This document shows, piece by piece, positions 1-9,145 of a DNA stretch of 64,000 bases. Under the pieces are notes generated by a model. The model was not told the origin of the DNA, did no database searches, and saw only the letters and a program-made list of their open reading frames with translations. The stretch lies in NCBI RefSeq assembly GCF_001742225.1, contig NZ_CP017077.1, positions 496,001 to 560,000 of the forward strand, given 5' to 3'. The number at the start of each line of letters is the position of its first letter. The stretch's first letter is position 1. A program made the position numbers and the translations under genes. This DNA comes from Novosphingobium resinovorum. GTDB lineage: Bacteria; Pseudomonadota; Alphaproteobacteria; Sphingomonadales; Sphingomonadaceae.

Positions 1-638
1 CCTACGAACTGGGCATCAAGAGCACGCAGGCGCAGGGCCGCATCTCGTTCGATCTTTCGGGCTTCTATTACGACTATCGCAACAAGCAGCTGCTGGGCGC
101 CGTGCTCGATCCGATCTTCGGGCCGCTAAATGCGCTGGTCAACGTGCCCAAGTCGCACATCATCGGCTTCGATCTGGCCGCCACGCTGATCCCGGTGGAC
201 GGGCTGACGATCAAGCCGATGCTGGCCTTTACCAAGACACGGATCGACGGCAACTTCGTCAATTACGACTACAGCGGCGCGCTCGGCAATTTCACGGGCG
301 AGCCTTTCCCCTTCGCGCGCAAGTGGCAGGGCAACGTCGATGTCGAATATCGCTTCCCGGTGGCCGACGATCGCGAGGTCTTCCTCGGCGCCAACGTCGA
401 TTATGCCGGGGCGTCCAACTCCAAGCTGGGCGAGCCCGAGCGGTTCAAGCTCAACGCACGGGCGCTGCTGGACCTTCGCGCAGGGATCGAGATGGGCGAC
501 GTGACGTTCAGCATCTGGGGCCGCAACGTGACCGACAAGTTCTACATCACCAACTCGCTGCGCCAGAACGACGCCGACATCCGCTTTGTCGGTGCCCCGG
601 CGACCTATGGCGCGACCGTCAACGTCAGGTTCCAGTGA
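1..638 (+). CDS. TonB-dependent receptor, C-terminal part (5' end outside window)
   Basis: The open frame enters from the left edge (codons start at base 3) and ends at a stop at 636-638, giving about 211 residues. Alternating beta-strand pattern, the phrase SIWGRNVTDKFYITN near the C-terminus and the final VRFQ with an aromatic near the end are typical of the last strands of an outer-membrane TonB-dependent receptor barrel. Such receptors import large or scarce substrates using TonB energy. The plug domain and TonB box lie outside the window, so the substrate cannot be named. A terminator hairpin follows directly. Confidence 0.88.
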   Translation, partial: YELGIKSTQAQGRISFDLSGFYYDYRNKQLLGAVLDPIFGPLNALVNVPKSHIIGFDLAATLIPVDGLTIKPMLAFTKTRIDGNFVNYDYSGALGNFTGEPFPFARKWQGNVDVEYRFPVADDREVFLGANVDYAGASNSKLGEPERFKLNARALLDLRAGIEMGDVTFSIWGRNVTDKFYITNSLRQNDADIRFVGAPATYGATVNVRFQ

Positions 639-676
639 CGGCGTGAGATATCGAGTGATCGTGCTTCCTCCCCTGG

Positions 677-705
677 CCCGGACCGATCGAGGTCCGGGTC
701 TGTTT
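677..705 (+). terminator. Rho-independent type terminator after the TonB receptor
   Basis: CCCGGACC (677-684) and GGTCCGGG (691-698) form a perfect 8-bp stem with a 6-nt loop, followed by TCTGTTT. It lies 40 bp after the receptor stop. Confidence 0.7.
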
Positions 706-906
706 CCCTAGGGAGGGAGCGGGGTAAAAATCCATCGCAGGGCGTTGTGATATGCGATACAGGACGAAATCGAGTAAAAATTGCAACGAGTTTCGGTCCA
801 TGAGGCCGGTTGGAAAGCGTCCTGTAAAAATGCCCTTGTCATTCCGCCACGCCTCGCCGTCCAATGGAATCGGTTCCTTGCGCTACGCTGGAAGCGAGGT
901 GGCATC

Positions 907-1704
907 GTGAGCTTTCCGCAGGATATTGAGCTTCTGGCGATCCAGAAGATGATCAACAGCAGCGAGGCGATGTTCGACCGCCGTCGCCGCATCCTGCGCG
1001 AGGCGCGGCGGATCATCAGCGAGAACGGGCTCGATCAGATGAACATGCGCGAACTCGCGCGCCGGGCCGATGTCTCGACCAAGACCGTCTACAATGCCTT
1101 CGGCAGCAAGGAGATGGTCATCGCCCTGGCGATCTATACCTATTTCGAGCAGTTCGTCACTCACACCGAATTCGACGAGGACGTGCAGACCTTCCCCGGT
1201 GCGCTGGCCCGCCAGACGACGAGCACGCTGCGCGACATCGACATTCCCAACTATATGCGCGCTGTCATCGCGCTCTACTTCTCGCCGACCGTGCATCCGA
1301 CCATCCACGCGGTTCTGATCGACCTTGCCACCCGCTCATGGCTCGGCTGGCTTAAGGGCGTGGAGGACCGGCGCGAACTGCATCCCGGCGTGGTCGTGCG
1401 CGAACTGTTGGTCGATCTGTCGAACGTGCAGTACGGCCGCATCCACGAATGGAGTGCGGGCGGTATCGACGACGACGTATTCATGCGCCGCTCGCTTTCC
1501 AGCATCCTCATGTTGCTGATGGGCGCCACCGTCGGCGCGGCGCATGAGGAAGTCCGCCAAGCCTTTACCGCCGCGCAGAGCGACGCCCGCTATCGCGAGG
1601 AAATCTTCGGTGCCGCTCGCCAGCGGATCGATGCCGCGCTCTCCGCGCTGGACAGCAAGTCCAAGGCCAAGCGCTCGCGCCTCACGGCCAAGGTGCTGCT
1701 CTGA
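907..1704 (+). CDS. TetR/AcrR family transcriptional regulator
   Basis: A 265-residue protein. After a short N-terminal arm there is a TetR helix-turn-helix (RRILREARRIISENGL, then MRELARRADVSTKTVYNAFGS, with KEMVIALAIYTYFEQF following). The rest is an all-helical ligand domain. The frame is open from a TTG at 781, but GTG at 907 is preceded by GAGGTGG (896-902) and gives a normal arm, so I prefer it. It precedes an enoyl-CoA hydratase with which it is probably co-transcribed; the divergent catabolic genes at 2.4-4.2 kb are plausible targets. Ligand unknown. Confidence 0.85.
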   Translation: MSFPQDIELLAIQKMINSSEAMFDRRRRILREARRIISENGLDQMNMRELARRADVSTKTVYNAFGSKEMVIALAIYTYFEQFVTHTEFDEDVQTFPGALARQTTSTLRDIDIPNYMRAVIALYFSPTVHPTIHAVLIDLATRSWLGWLKGVEDRRELHPGVVVRELLVDLSNVQYGRIHEWSAGGIDDDVFMRRSLSSILMLLMGATVGAAHEEVRQAFTAAQSDARYREEIFGAARQRIDAALSALDSKSKAKRSRLTAKVLL

Positions 1705-1754
1705 GCGAGGCGGCGGCCGCGCCGCTGCGCCTCGATCGGCGCGGCCGGGTCGCG

Positions 1755-2450
1755 GTGGTGACGCTGAACCGGCCCGCCGCGCGCAATGCGCTTTCGCTCG
1801 CGCTACAGCATGCCATCGTCGATGTCTTCGGCGCGCTGGCGGTGGACGCGGATGTCGCCGCGATCGTGCTGACAGGTGCCGGTCAGCATGCCTTCTGTGC
1901 CGGTCTGGACCTCAAGGAACTGGCCGCGGGCGTCGATCTCGTCAACCTCGCGATCGACCCGGTTGCGGCCGTCGCGGCGGTGGGAAAGCCGGTGATCGCG
2001 GCGATCAACGGGGCGGCGATCACCGGCGGGCTCGAACTGATGCTGGCGTGCGATCTGGCTCTCTGCGCCGACAGTGCGATCTTCGTGGACAGTCATGCGC
2101 GGATGAATGTCAGCCCGGGCTGGGGCCTGTCGCAGCGCCTATCGCGCCGCATCGGATTGCCGCGCGCGCTGGAAATGTCGCTCGGCGGGCGTCCGGTCGA
2201 TGCTGCGACGGCATGCGCCTGGGGACTGGTCAATCACGTTGCGCCGGCTGCCGAACTGATGGCGCAGGCGGAGGCTCTGGCGCAGGCTATCGCGGTGCAT
2301 GATCCGGCGTTCATCCGCCACTATCGAGGCCTGATCGAAGAGGGCAGGAACCTGCCACTGGCGGACGCACTCGCGCATGAGAAGGTGCGTTCAGGGCAGT
2401 TCAACCGCGCCTATACTTTCGCCGACAGCAACCCGATCAGCTACCGGTAA
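1755..2450 (+). CDS. Enoyl-CoA hydratase/isomerase family protein
   Basis: A crotonase-fold protein acting on CoA thioesters. Visible are the NRPAARNALS segment, the oxyanion-hole region GAGQHAFCAGLDLKEL, the second oxyanion helix AAINGAAITGGLELMLACDLAL, and the GWGLSQRLSRRIGLPRA helix. GTG at 1755 is the first standard start, but the frame stays open upstream to about 1701 (SEAAAAPLRLDRRGRVAV), which matches the first strand of the family. A CTG overlapping the TetR stop may therefore be the true start. Exact substrate cannot be read. It converges with a second crotonase and overlaps it by 14 bp at the 3' ends. Confidence 0.85.
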   Translation: MVTLNRPAARNALSLALQHAIVDVFGALAVDADVAAIVLTGAGQHAFCAGLDLKELAAGVDLVNLAIDPVAAVAAVGKPVIAAINGAAITGGLELMLACDLALCADSAIFVDSHARMNVSPGWGLSQRLSRRIGLPRALEMSLGGRPVDAATACAWGLVNHVAPAAELMAQAEALAQAIAVHDPAFIRHYRGLIEEGRNLPLADALAHEKVRSGQFNRAYTFADSNPISYR

Positions 2451-3222
2451 AGCGGGGTAGGCGCTTTTCGAGGAAGGCGCGCACGCCTTCGCCGAAGTCC
2501 TGCGTGCGGCCGCTGTCGCGCTGGGCTTCGCGTTCCGCGCGGAGCATCGCCGCGAAATCCTCGTCCAGCGCTGACCATGAAAGCCTGCGGATGGCGGAGA
2601 GCGAGGCCGGCCCCTCGGCGATCCGCTGCGCCAGTTCCAGCGCCTCGGCCATAAGCCGCTCGCCGGGGACGACGCGGTTGACGAGGCCCCATTCGAGCGC
2701 CTGTCCGGCTCCGAAGCGACCGCCCAGCAGCATCATTTCGTTGGCGCGCACCCTGCCGATCGTGCGCACCAGCATGTGGAAGATGCCACTGTCCGGCACC
2801 AGTCCGATACGCGCGAAGGCCATGATGAACTGCGCGTCCTCGGCTGCCAGCACCATGTCGCCCGCCAGCCCGAGTGCCGCGCCGCCTCCCGCTGCCGCAC
2901 CTTGCAGGGCGCTGATCCAGGTGATCCGCAAGGCGCGAAGCCGGGCCATCAGGGGATTGAGATGCGTTTCCAGCGGAGCCCCGCAGTCCTGCTCCTCCTC
3001 GCGCTCGGTCGGGTAGGTAAAACCGCCCGACAAGTCGGCTCCGGAACAGAACGCCCGGCCATTGCCCGACACGACCAGCACCCTCGCGCGTGCCTCGGCC
3101 TCGTCAAGCGCAGCTTGCATGGCCTCGATCATCGCGAAGTTCAGCGCGTTGAGGGCTTCGGGCCGGTTGAGGCGGATCTGCGCGACCTTGCCGGTGATCT
3201 CCAGTTCGATCGGCTCAGGCAT
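2437..3222 (-). CDS. Enoyl-CoA hydratase/isomerase family protein (second copy)
   Basis: A 261-residue crotonase-fold protein. Motifs are LNRPEALNALNFAMIEAM, SGNGRAFCSGADLSGG (oxyanion hole), ALQGAAAGGGAALGLAGDMVLA and the FARIGLVPDSG segment, which carries Asp where many hydratases have Glu. ATG at 3222 is chosen over the TTG one codon upstream. It overlaps the alcohol dehydrogenase stop by 8 bp, so the two are translationally coupled. It is not a close duplicate of the neighbouring crotonase: the two share only family motifs. The pairing points to degradation of an acyl-CoA or side chain. Confidence 0.87.
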   Translation of the reverse strand: MPEPIELEITGKVAQIRLNRPEALNALNFAMIEAMQAALDEAEARARVLVVSGNGRAFCSGADLSGGFTYPTEREEEQDCGAPLETHLNPLMARLRALRITWISALQGAAAGGGAALGLAGDMVLAAEDAQFIMAFARIGLVPDSGIFHMLVRTIGRVRANEMMLLGGRFGAGQALEWGLVNRVVPGERLMAEALELAQRIAEGPASLSAIRRLSWSALDEDFAAMLRAEREAQRDSGRTQDFGEGVRAFLEKRLPRFTGS

Positions 3223-4249
3223 CAAGGTTCACCATCAGTTTGCAGGCATCTTTGTTGCGGCGCAGTTCCTCGAACCGGGCGGGCAACTGGTGCAGTGAGA
3301 CTTCGCCGTCGTACATCGGCATCGGATTAATCCGGGCCGAGGCGATCAGCCGCTCTGCCAGTGCGAATTCGCGGATGGTGTAGCAGACTGCGAAACGGAA
3401 GGTGAGTTCCTTGCACAGCGGGGTGAGCACATTGAGCGGGTCCTTGCCGTTACAGCCACCGGCGATGACGACGCGGCCGCGTTTCTCGGCCAGATCGCAG
3501 CACAGATCGAGCATGCCGGGAACTCCGGCGCATTCGATTACGATTTCCGGAGGGCCGCCCGCATGGCGGATGAAATTGCGGCGCAAGTCCGCATCGTTCA
3601 GCAGGAACTCAGTGGCACCCATCGCGACAGCACGGTCGGCATGGCGATCAGTGCGCGCGCACACGACGACTGCCCCCGCACCGGAGAGCTTCGCGCAGGC
3701 GGCTGCGCTGAGGCCGATCGGCCCGGCTCCTACGATCAGCACCCGCGCGCCCAGAGTGATCCCCGCGCAGGCGACGGCCCGGATGCCCACCGCAACCGGT
3801 TCAGTGAATGCGGCCTGCTCCCAGCTGAGATGCTCCGAAACGCGTGCGGTTTCCCGGGCGCCGATCACGGCATATTCGCTGAAAGCCCCGATGAGGTCGC
3901 CCGTGGCCAGGCTGAGGGTTTCCGGACAATGGAAGGGGTAGCCGTTAAGGCATTCCCGGCAGCGCCCGCAGCCGACATAGGGCAGCGCGGCGACGCGGTC
4001 GCCCTCGCGCCAGATGTCGGAGGTTCCTTCCCCCAGTTCGACGATCTCTCCGGCGAATTCGTGCCCCAGCACCGTTCCGTGCGGCACCTGCCAGGCCGCG
4101 TGCGCTTCGGTCAGGTGCAGGTCGCTGCCGCAAACGCCGCAGCGCTTCACCCGCACCAGCAACTGGCCTGGGCCGGGACGCGGCACGTCGATCTGCTGGA
4201 TGGCGAGCGGACGCCCGGCGCCAACGAAAACGGCCGCCTTCATCTTCAT
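3215..4249 (-). CDS. Zinc-dependent alcohol dehydrogenase (MDR superfamily)
   Basis: A 344-residue medium-chain dehydrogenase. The catalytic zinc site is visible as CGVCGSDLH followed by GHEFAGEI, and the structural zinc lobe as CGRCRECLNGYPFHC. The Rossmann motif GAGPIGLSAA marks NAD(P)+ binding. It resembles threonine and sorbitol dehydrogenase-like proteins that oxidise a secondary or polyol hydroxyl. ATG at 4249 has GGAGAGAG just upstream. First gene of a two-gene operon with the crotonase; a palindrome 54 bp upstream is a likely operator. Substrate unknown. Confidence 0.88.
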   Translation of the reverse strand: MKMKAAVFVGAGRPLAIQQIDVPRPGPGQLLVRVKRCGVCGSDLHLTEAHAAWQVPHGTVLGHEFAGEIVELGEGTSDIWREGDRVAALPYVGCGRCRECLNGYPFHCPETLSLATGDLIGAFSEYAVIGARETARVSEHLSWEQAAFTEPVAVGIRAVACAGITLGARVLIVGAGPIGLSAAACAKLSGAGAVVVCARTDRHADRAVAMGATEFLLNDADLRRNFIRHAGGPPEIVIECAGVPGMLDLCCDLAEKRGRVVIAGGCNGKDPLNVLTPLCKELTFRFAVCYTIREFALAERLIASARINPMPMYDGEVSLHQLPARFEELRRNKDACKLMVNLDA

Positions 4250-4302
4250 CGCTCTCTCCCGATTGCTGCGGAACCGCGGAAATCTGACTGTCCGTGAGTA
4301 TT

Positions 4303-4324
4303 ATATTACATCACGTAGTAATAT
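4303..4324. promoter_or_regulatory. Inverted repeat, candidate operator for the alcohol dehydrogenase operon
   Basis: ATATTAC (4303-4309) and GTAATAT (4318-4324) form a perfect 7-bp inverted repeat with an 8-bp spacer, in an AT-rich stretch 54 bp upstream of the dehydrogenase start. The TetR regulator at 907-1704 is the nearest candidate binder (inference). I see no gene in the rest of 4325-4611. Confidence 0.45.
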
Positions 4325-4611
4325 CATCATGTCAATTCGTAATCGCGCCAACGGGTATCGTCACTCCGGCAATCCATATGATTATTGTTCTCTGTGCTCG
4401 ATCGACGATTAGCATCCAAATCTGCGATCCTAGGGTAAGAATCTGTAATTGCGTAGCTTTTCGGTATTGATCCCCCTTGAGGGTTTCATGGATATGTTCG
4501 CCAGAGCCGCCTTCACTAACTCCCCCTTGGAACTGGAAGGCCGCTCAGCAGCAGTTCATACAGGAAATCGCTGCCTGACGTCCTGCGGATCCGCGCTAGG
4601 GTCAGGACCTA

Positions 4612-5139
4612 TTAATTGGTTGCAGGAGGCGAGAAGGTTTGATTTCGGTATGTGCCCGGCGGGACAGGGATCGTGACTTCGTCTCCACGACGAACGTAGA
4701 CGGAAATGACATGGGTGTCGGTCGCTGGATCATAGAGTTGGATGACGGCATTCCCCATGTCCGTCACGACCTTCAGGCTCGAGGTCGCCGATCGCGGATC
4801 TATGGAACGATTGACCGTGACGCTGCCGCTTTCAGGAAATGGGATCTCGACGTCAGTGTCAGGAATCCATCCGCTGCGCTTCATGTCGCGCCACATGGGA
4901 ATGACGTAAGTTAGAAGGCAAAGGATAGGTATGAGGCTTGCGACAGCGCTGCGCCATCTCGGCGCACCACTGGATTTCGGCCTCCAACGATTCTTCTGAT
5001 AGTCAAATCCTTGGTTCTTCTCAGAGAACCAGAGGCCGTCATGTTCGCTGCGGCTCTTCTTGTCATTCCAACGGGTGCCACCTAGCCCTCTGCGCTTTCG
5101 GTAGCGATCGCGCATATAGTCGCGGTCATCGATTCCCAT
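4612..5139 (-). CDS. Hypothetical membrane-anchored protein
   Basis: A 175-residue protein not recognised. The N-terminal 60 residues are polar and Arg/Lys-rich (MGIDDRDYMRDRYRKRRG). One transmembrane helix follows (about 63-82, VASLIPILCLLTYVIPM), then a beta-rich extracytoplasmic domain with VTVNRSIDP and VTIPVPPGTYRN, resembling small beta-sandwich assemblies. The start overlaps the end of the upstream DUF2726-like gene by 14 bp, so both belong to the operon downstream of the relaxase. Confidence 0.6.
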   Translation of the reverse strand: MGIDDRDYMRDRYRKRRGLGGTRWNDKKSRSEHDGLWFSEKNQGFDYQKNRWRPKSSGAPRWRSAVASLIPILCLLTYVIPMWRDMKRSGWIPDTDVEIPFPESGSVTVNRSIDPRSATSSLKVVTDMGNAVIQLYDPATDTHVISVYVRRGDEVTIPVPPGTYRNQTFSPPATN

Positions 5140-5638
5140 TGTGGCCGCCCTTGCTGTTGGCTGAAAAGGGAGGCATCAGCAGCGACGACACTGCCTGATG
5201 TACCTCCTCGAAGCGGGGTTGCACAGATCGGCCAATGCGGACTGTTTGATAACCAGCATGGCTAGTCATGGCATCGCGAGCGCGATCGCGAGCCGCATTG
5301 TGGCTGTAATCATCGACTTCGATCAGCGCGAGGATCGCGCCAGTCGCCCGATCCTGCGCGACGAAATCAACGATTTTCTGCGAGAACGCATTGCGATCGG
5401 AGTGACGGGATTTTCGCAATGGGTTTGTAGGGGCCTTGAGCAAAGCGCCCATCGCCACCTAGGCGTGAATGCGGCAATGGGACAGGGCCCGTTCCAAAGC
5501 GATCAGCATCGCAGCCTCACGTTTGGTCAGGAAGGGTTTCGAGACAGGCTTCGGCGCTGTGTTGAGGCCAGCCAAAGCCTTCAGTAGCCCTAATCCCACC
5601 ACCAGCAGGATGAGCATTCCGATTTTGGTTTCATCCAT
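5126..5638 (-). pseudogene. DUF2726-type nuclease-like protein split by an in-frame amber codon
   Basis: Reading from 5638, an N-terminal membrane segment (LILLVVGLGLLKALAGL) leads into KPFLTKREAAMLIALERAL and SHCRIHA. A TAG follows (complement of 5459-5461). The same frame continues immediately as VAMGALLKAP and ends with KIVDFVAQDRATGAILALIE and a VDDYSH segment, the DUF2726 core with nuclease-like acidic residues. Family proteins carry an AQV-type residue where the stop lies, so a CAG to TAG change explains it. A GTG just after the stop could restart translation to make the 110-residue core alone (5126-5458). Either a pseudogene, a split gene or a suppressed amber. Confidence 0.65.
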
Positions 5639-5700
5639 GATCAATCAGCCCCTTGGGTGCGGAGGGTAGGGAGGCACAGCGTTCAAAGGGATGATTTTGG

Positions 5701-8700
5701 TCATACATCGAGTCCCAGGTTCTTTTCGGGCAGGCCCGGAATTTGGCCGTCATCACGGCCAGGCATCGGCGGAATGCCGGTGAGATCATCAATGGTGGTG
5801 TCGACGATGCCGAGCCCATCCCCCTCGAGGTGATCCAGCAGTGCTTGCCGGAGCGGATCGGCGTCTTCCTTGTCCTGCGCGGGGGCAGGGGGCTCATCAG
5901 CGCCGGGGTCGTAGATCTGATCGGTACTGGCATCGAAGGTGAAATAGTCAGTCTCCGATGGCCCCATCGGAGGCAGGTCATCCAAATCCATTGTATCGGA
6001 ACCGGACAAGCCGTTCTGGCTCGTCTCCACTTCGCCGCGTCCAGCGGCCGCGTTCTCGTTGCCATCGCTGCCAGTGCCGGCGCCGCCGTCGTGTGCATCG
6101 GCTGCGGGCATTGGGGGCAGGTCGCCCAAATCAGCGGTGGCATCGCTGCCAGGGCCGTTCGGCGCGCCAACGGCACCGCTCTCTGCGTCAAGCGCATCGA
6201 ATGCGGCGGTAAGTGCAGCGTCTGCCGCTTCCTGCTTGGCATCGACACCATCGATGTCGAGCTGCCCGGTGCTTTCGAGAGAGGAGGTCTTGTCGCCGGG
6301 ATTGGAGTTCAGTCGCCATTCCAGCTTCTGGCGATCGTCGACGATCATGGTGAGGCCATCGCGCACACGAGTCACGAGGACGTTGAAAAGGCGCTTGTTC
6401 GAGAGGTTATGCTCATAGGAGAGCATAACGCCTATCCCCTTATCGGCCGTGACGCCCTGAGCCATGTGCATATTGAGAGCGTAGGCGAGGCCGATCCTAC
6501 TGAGCATTGGATCACCGCGCTCGAGTGTCAGGCGCTCGTTATTCGCGCTTTCGACGGTGACGCTCCCGCCCTCTATGGAGACGATCTTTGCTAGTGCGGC
6601 ATTGTCCAAGCCGCGATCCTTGTCGTTGGTGGTCCAGCGGATTGTGTCGCCTTCATAAATTTTGAGCGTTTCGAGGTTGGAGAGTTCGAGTCGGCTACGG
6701 GTGATGCTGGGATCGATTTTCTGGGGATCGAAGCGCAGGTTGCGCCCGTTGGGGCCCGTCAGTTGGACCTTGCCGTTGTCGAAGATGCGGCTGACCTGAT
6801 ACTGCCCGCGCCCCAGCCCGACTTCTCGTATTTGCCCCGTTACCGTCAGGGTCTGGCCGACGGTATAGTGATGGGCATAGCGCAACTGCTCGCGCTCTTT
6901 GCTGACCCGGTCATGGACAGTGACGTCCAGGCCATCTCCTTTCAGAGTGCCCTCCTGTCGCAAACCTTGCTGAATTTCGGTATTGATCTCGGAACGTGCC
7001 TCTCGCCCCGAAACGAAGACGGCCGTTACATCCCGGTCCTCTGCGGAGAGAGCTAACCATGTCTCCGCCGCCTGCGCAGCTGGTTCGGCATGTTCACTGA
7101 CATTGTCACCCAGCACCTTCAGCGCGGCGCCTGCGCGGGCAGTGTTGGCAAGCGCCGCTACAGTCAGAAGTTGCTTGTTGTCTGGATTGATACGCACGTT
7201 CTGATCCATGCGCGCCATCGTGATGCCGGCGGCCTGTACCATGGCAAATGACTTACCGGCGTCGATCGAGGAGAGCTGTTGACGGTCGCCGACGAAGGCG
7301 ACCTTCTCGATGCCGAGCGCTTCGGTTATGCGCATCAGCTTGAGCATGTCGTCGCTTGAGACCATCGAGGTTTCGTCGACGACGACGATCGTCCCGGCCA
7401 GTTCGTTGCGCCGCTGCTGCGCGCCCGGACTGGCCGGGTTGCTGAGGTACTTCTCATTTTGCCAAACGAACGAGGCGATCGTCTGCGCAGAGACCCCGGC
7501 CTTCTCCATGTCCTCGGCCGAGAGGTTCTTCGGAACCATGCCTTCGCGCATGTCGCCGACCATCTTGTTCTGGAACGCGAGGCCGAGGACTTGCTTGCCC
7601 TCATCGCGCGCGACTGCGGCGACAGTCTGAAGCATGGTAGACTTGCCGGCGCCGGCGACACCTTGAACGACGACGTAGCGATCCTCGCTGGAAACGATCA
7701 TGGTCGCGGCCGCGAGCTGCCCCTGATTCAATTCACGGGGCGCTGCTGCCTCCTGAAGCCGCGATGGCGCACTGGCGGCATCAACGATCGAGGTGCCTTT
7801 GCCATTGCCGGCTTCGACGTGATCGAGAATGGATTGCTCGACCTTCAATGACTCTGGCGTGGTGACGGCATCTACCAAGCGCCCCTTTTGGCGGATCTCG
7901 CCGGCTACGAGTTGCCCATTCTTGATCAGCCGATCGATGCGCGCTTCGACGTTGTCGATCGTGACGCCCTTGAGGCCAAGATCGAGAGCCGTCTTGGAAA
8001 CCTGATGCACCTGAAAGGCGGCTTCACGCTGGCTGAGGATTCGGACGGCCGAGGCGACGGCGAGTTGCGCGCGGGCATCGCCGGGCGACCCGGCCAGACG
8101 CGCGATGCCAGCATCGACCAGTGGTTCAGGGGATCGCAGGAGGCCGGATACGAATTCGCGCGCGGTGTTCACCACCTCCAGCATCGCCTTGTAGCCGCGC
8201 ACGGCCATGTTTTCCGGCTGTTCGCGTGAGGCGCGTACAGCCGCCTCCAGGATTTCCTTGCCGTTGAATCCCTGGCTTTCAGCCTTCTCGATCCATTCTT
8301 TCACGAGGTCTTGATTGTTCTCTCCGGCGACCTTGGGATCTCGCGATCGCGCGGTGACTTCGCGCATGCCTTGCGTGCTCTTGATGCCGAGGCTTTTCGA
8401 GAGAGCGACGATTTCCTCGCGGCGCTGGCTGAAGGCTTCGATCACTGCCTTGGGCACACCGACGATCTCGAAAGTACCGTGCTTGCCCTCGAGTTGGACC
8501 TTGTAGCCCAGTTGCTCCATCTCGTTGCGCAGGAAGGCATGGTAGATCGTGCCGATTACCGAATTGTTCTGCCAGATCTTGTCATTGTGGAGAGCCTGCC
8601 ATGTGCCGTCAGCCATGCGGGTCATGTTGGCGACTACGGCATGGATATGGGCCTGCGGATCACGCGCCCGGCTCGTGTCGTGCTGGAACAGCGCGTATAC

Positions 8701-9142
8701 GAGGGTTGCCGGTCTGGACAGGCACCTTCTTCCCGTCGATGTCCTTACGGGTCTCCGCAAGGTTCTTTTCGACCCAGGCCATGGTTTTCTGGACTGCCTT
8801 GAGGTGGGCTCCCTCGGGTCCAAGGATGCGCTTGTCGCCAGCTATATAGGCCATGAGCGACACTGACTTTGGCGCGGAAAAGGTCATGTCGATGCCGGGG
8901 CGGCGCCCCTCAAACTGGCGCAGCTGCTGCCCGTTCGGGGTTTCCCCGTTCAACACCTTCTCGAAGGCTTCGCGGGTAACGGGCGTGCCAGCGGCGATGG
9001 GGCTGTCCTTGACCCCTTCGCCGCCCCATTGGCTCACCTCGCCGGCTTGCTCTGTGGTGTAGTATTCGCCGCTGACCAGATCATCATTGGTGAAATACTT
9101 CGCGGCGCCCCCAGCGGAACGAACGGATGCGATGGAGTGCAT
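5701..9142 (-). pseudogene. traA: MobF/TrwC-type conjugative relaxase-helicase (TraA-like), frameshifted
   Basis: The N-terminal part (9142 to about 8705) has the relaxase signatures: YF then EYY as candidate catalytic tyrosines at residues 16 and 27-28, and RRPGIDMTFSAPKSVSL. After residue 146 the frame shifts. The continuing frame (from about 8703 to 5701) holds FQHDTSRARDPQAHIHAVV (the metal-binding histidines), Walker A GVAGAGKST, Walker B IVVVDETSMVS and a RecD-like C-terminal helicase part (ALNMHMAQGVTADKG), then an acidic tail. Removing one base of the GGG at 8703-8705 restores VQTGNLVYALFQHD. The whole would be about 1146 residues, normal for the family. This enzyme nicks oriT and unwinds DNA for transfer; as read it is inactive, unless the shift is a sequencing error. 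Confidence 0.85.
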
Positions 9143-9145
9143 CGG

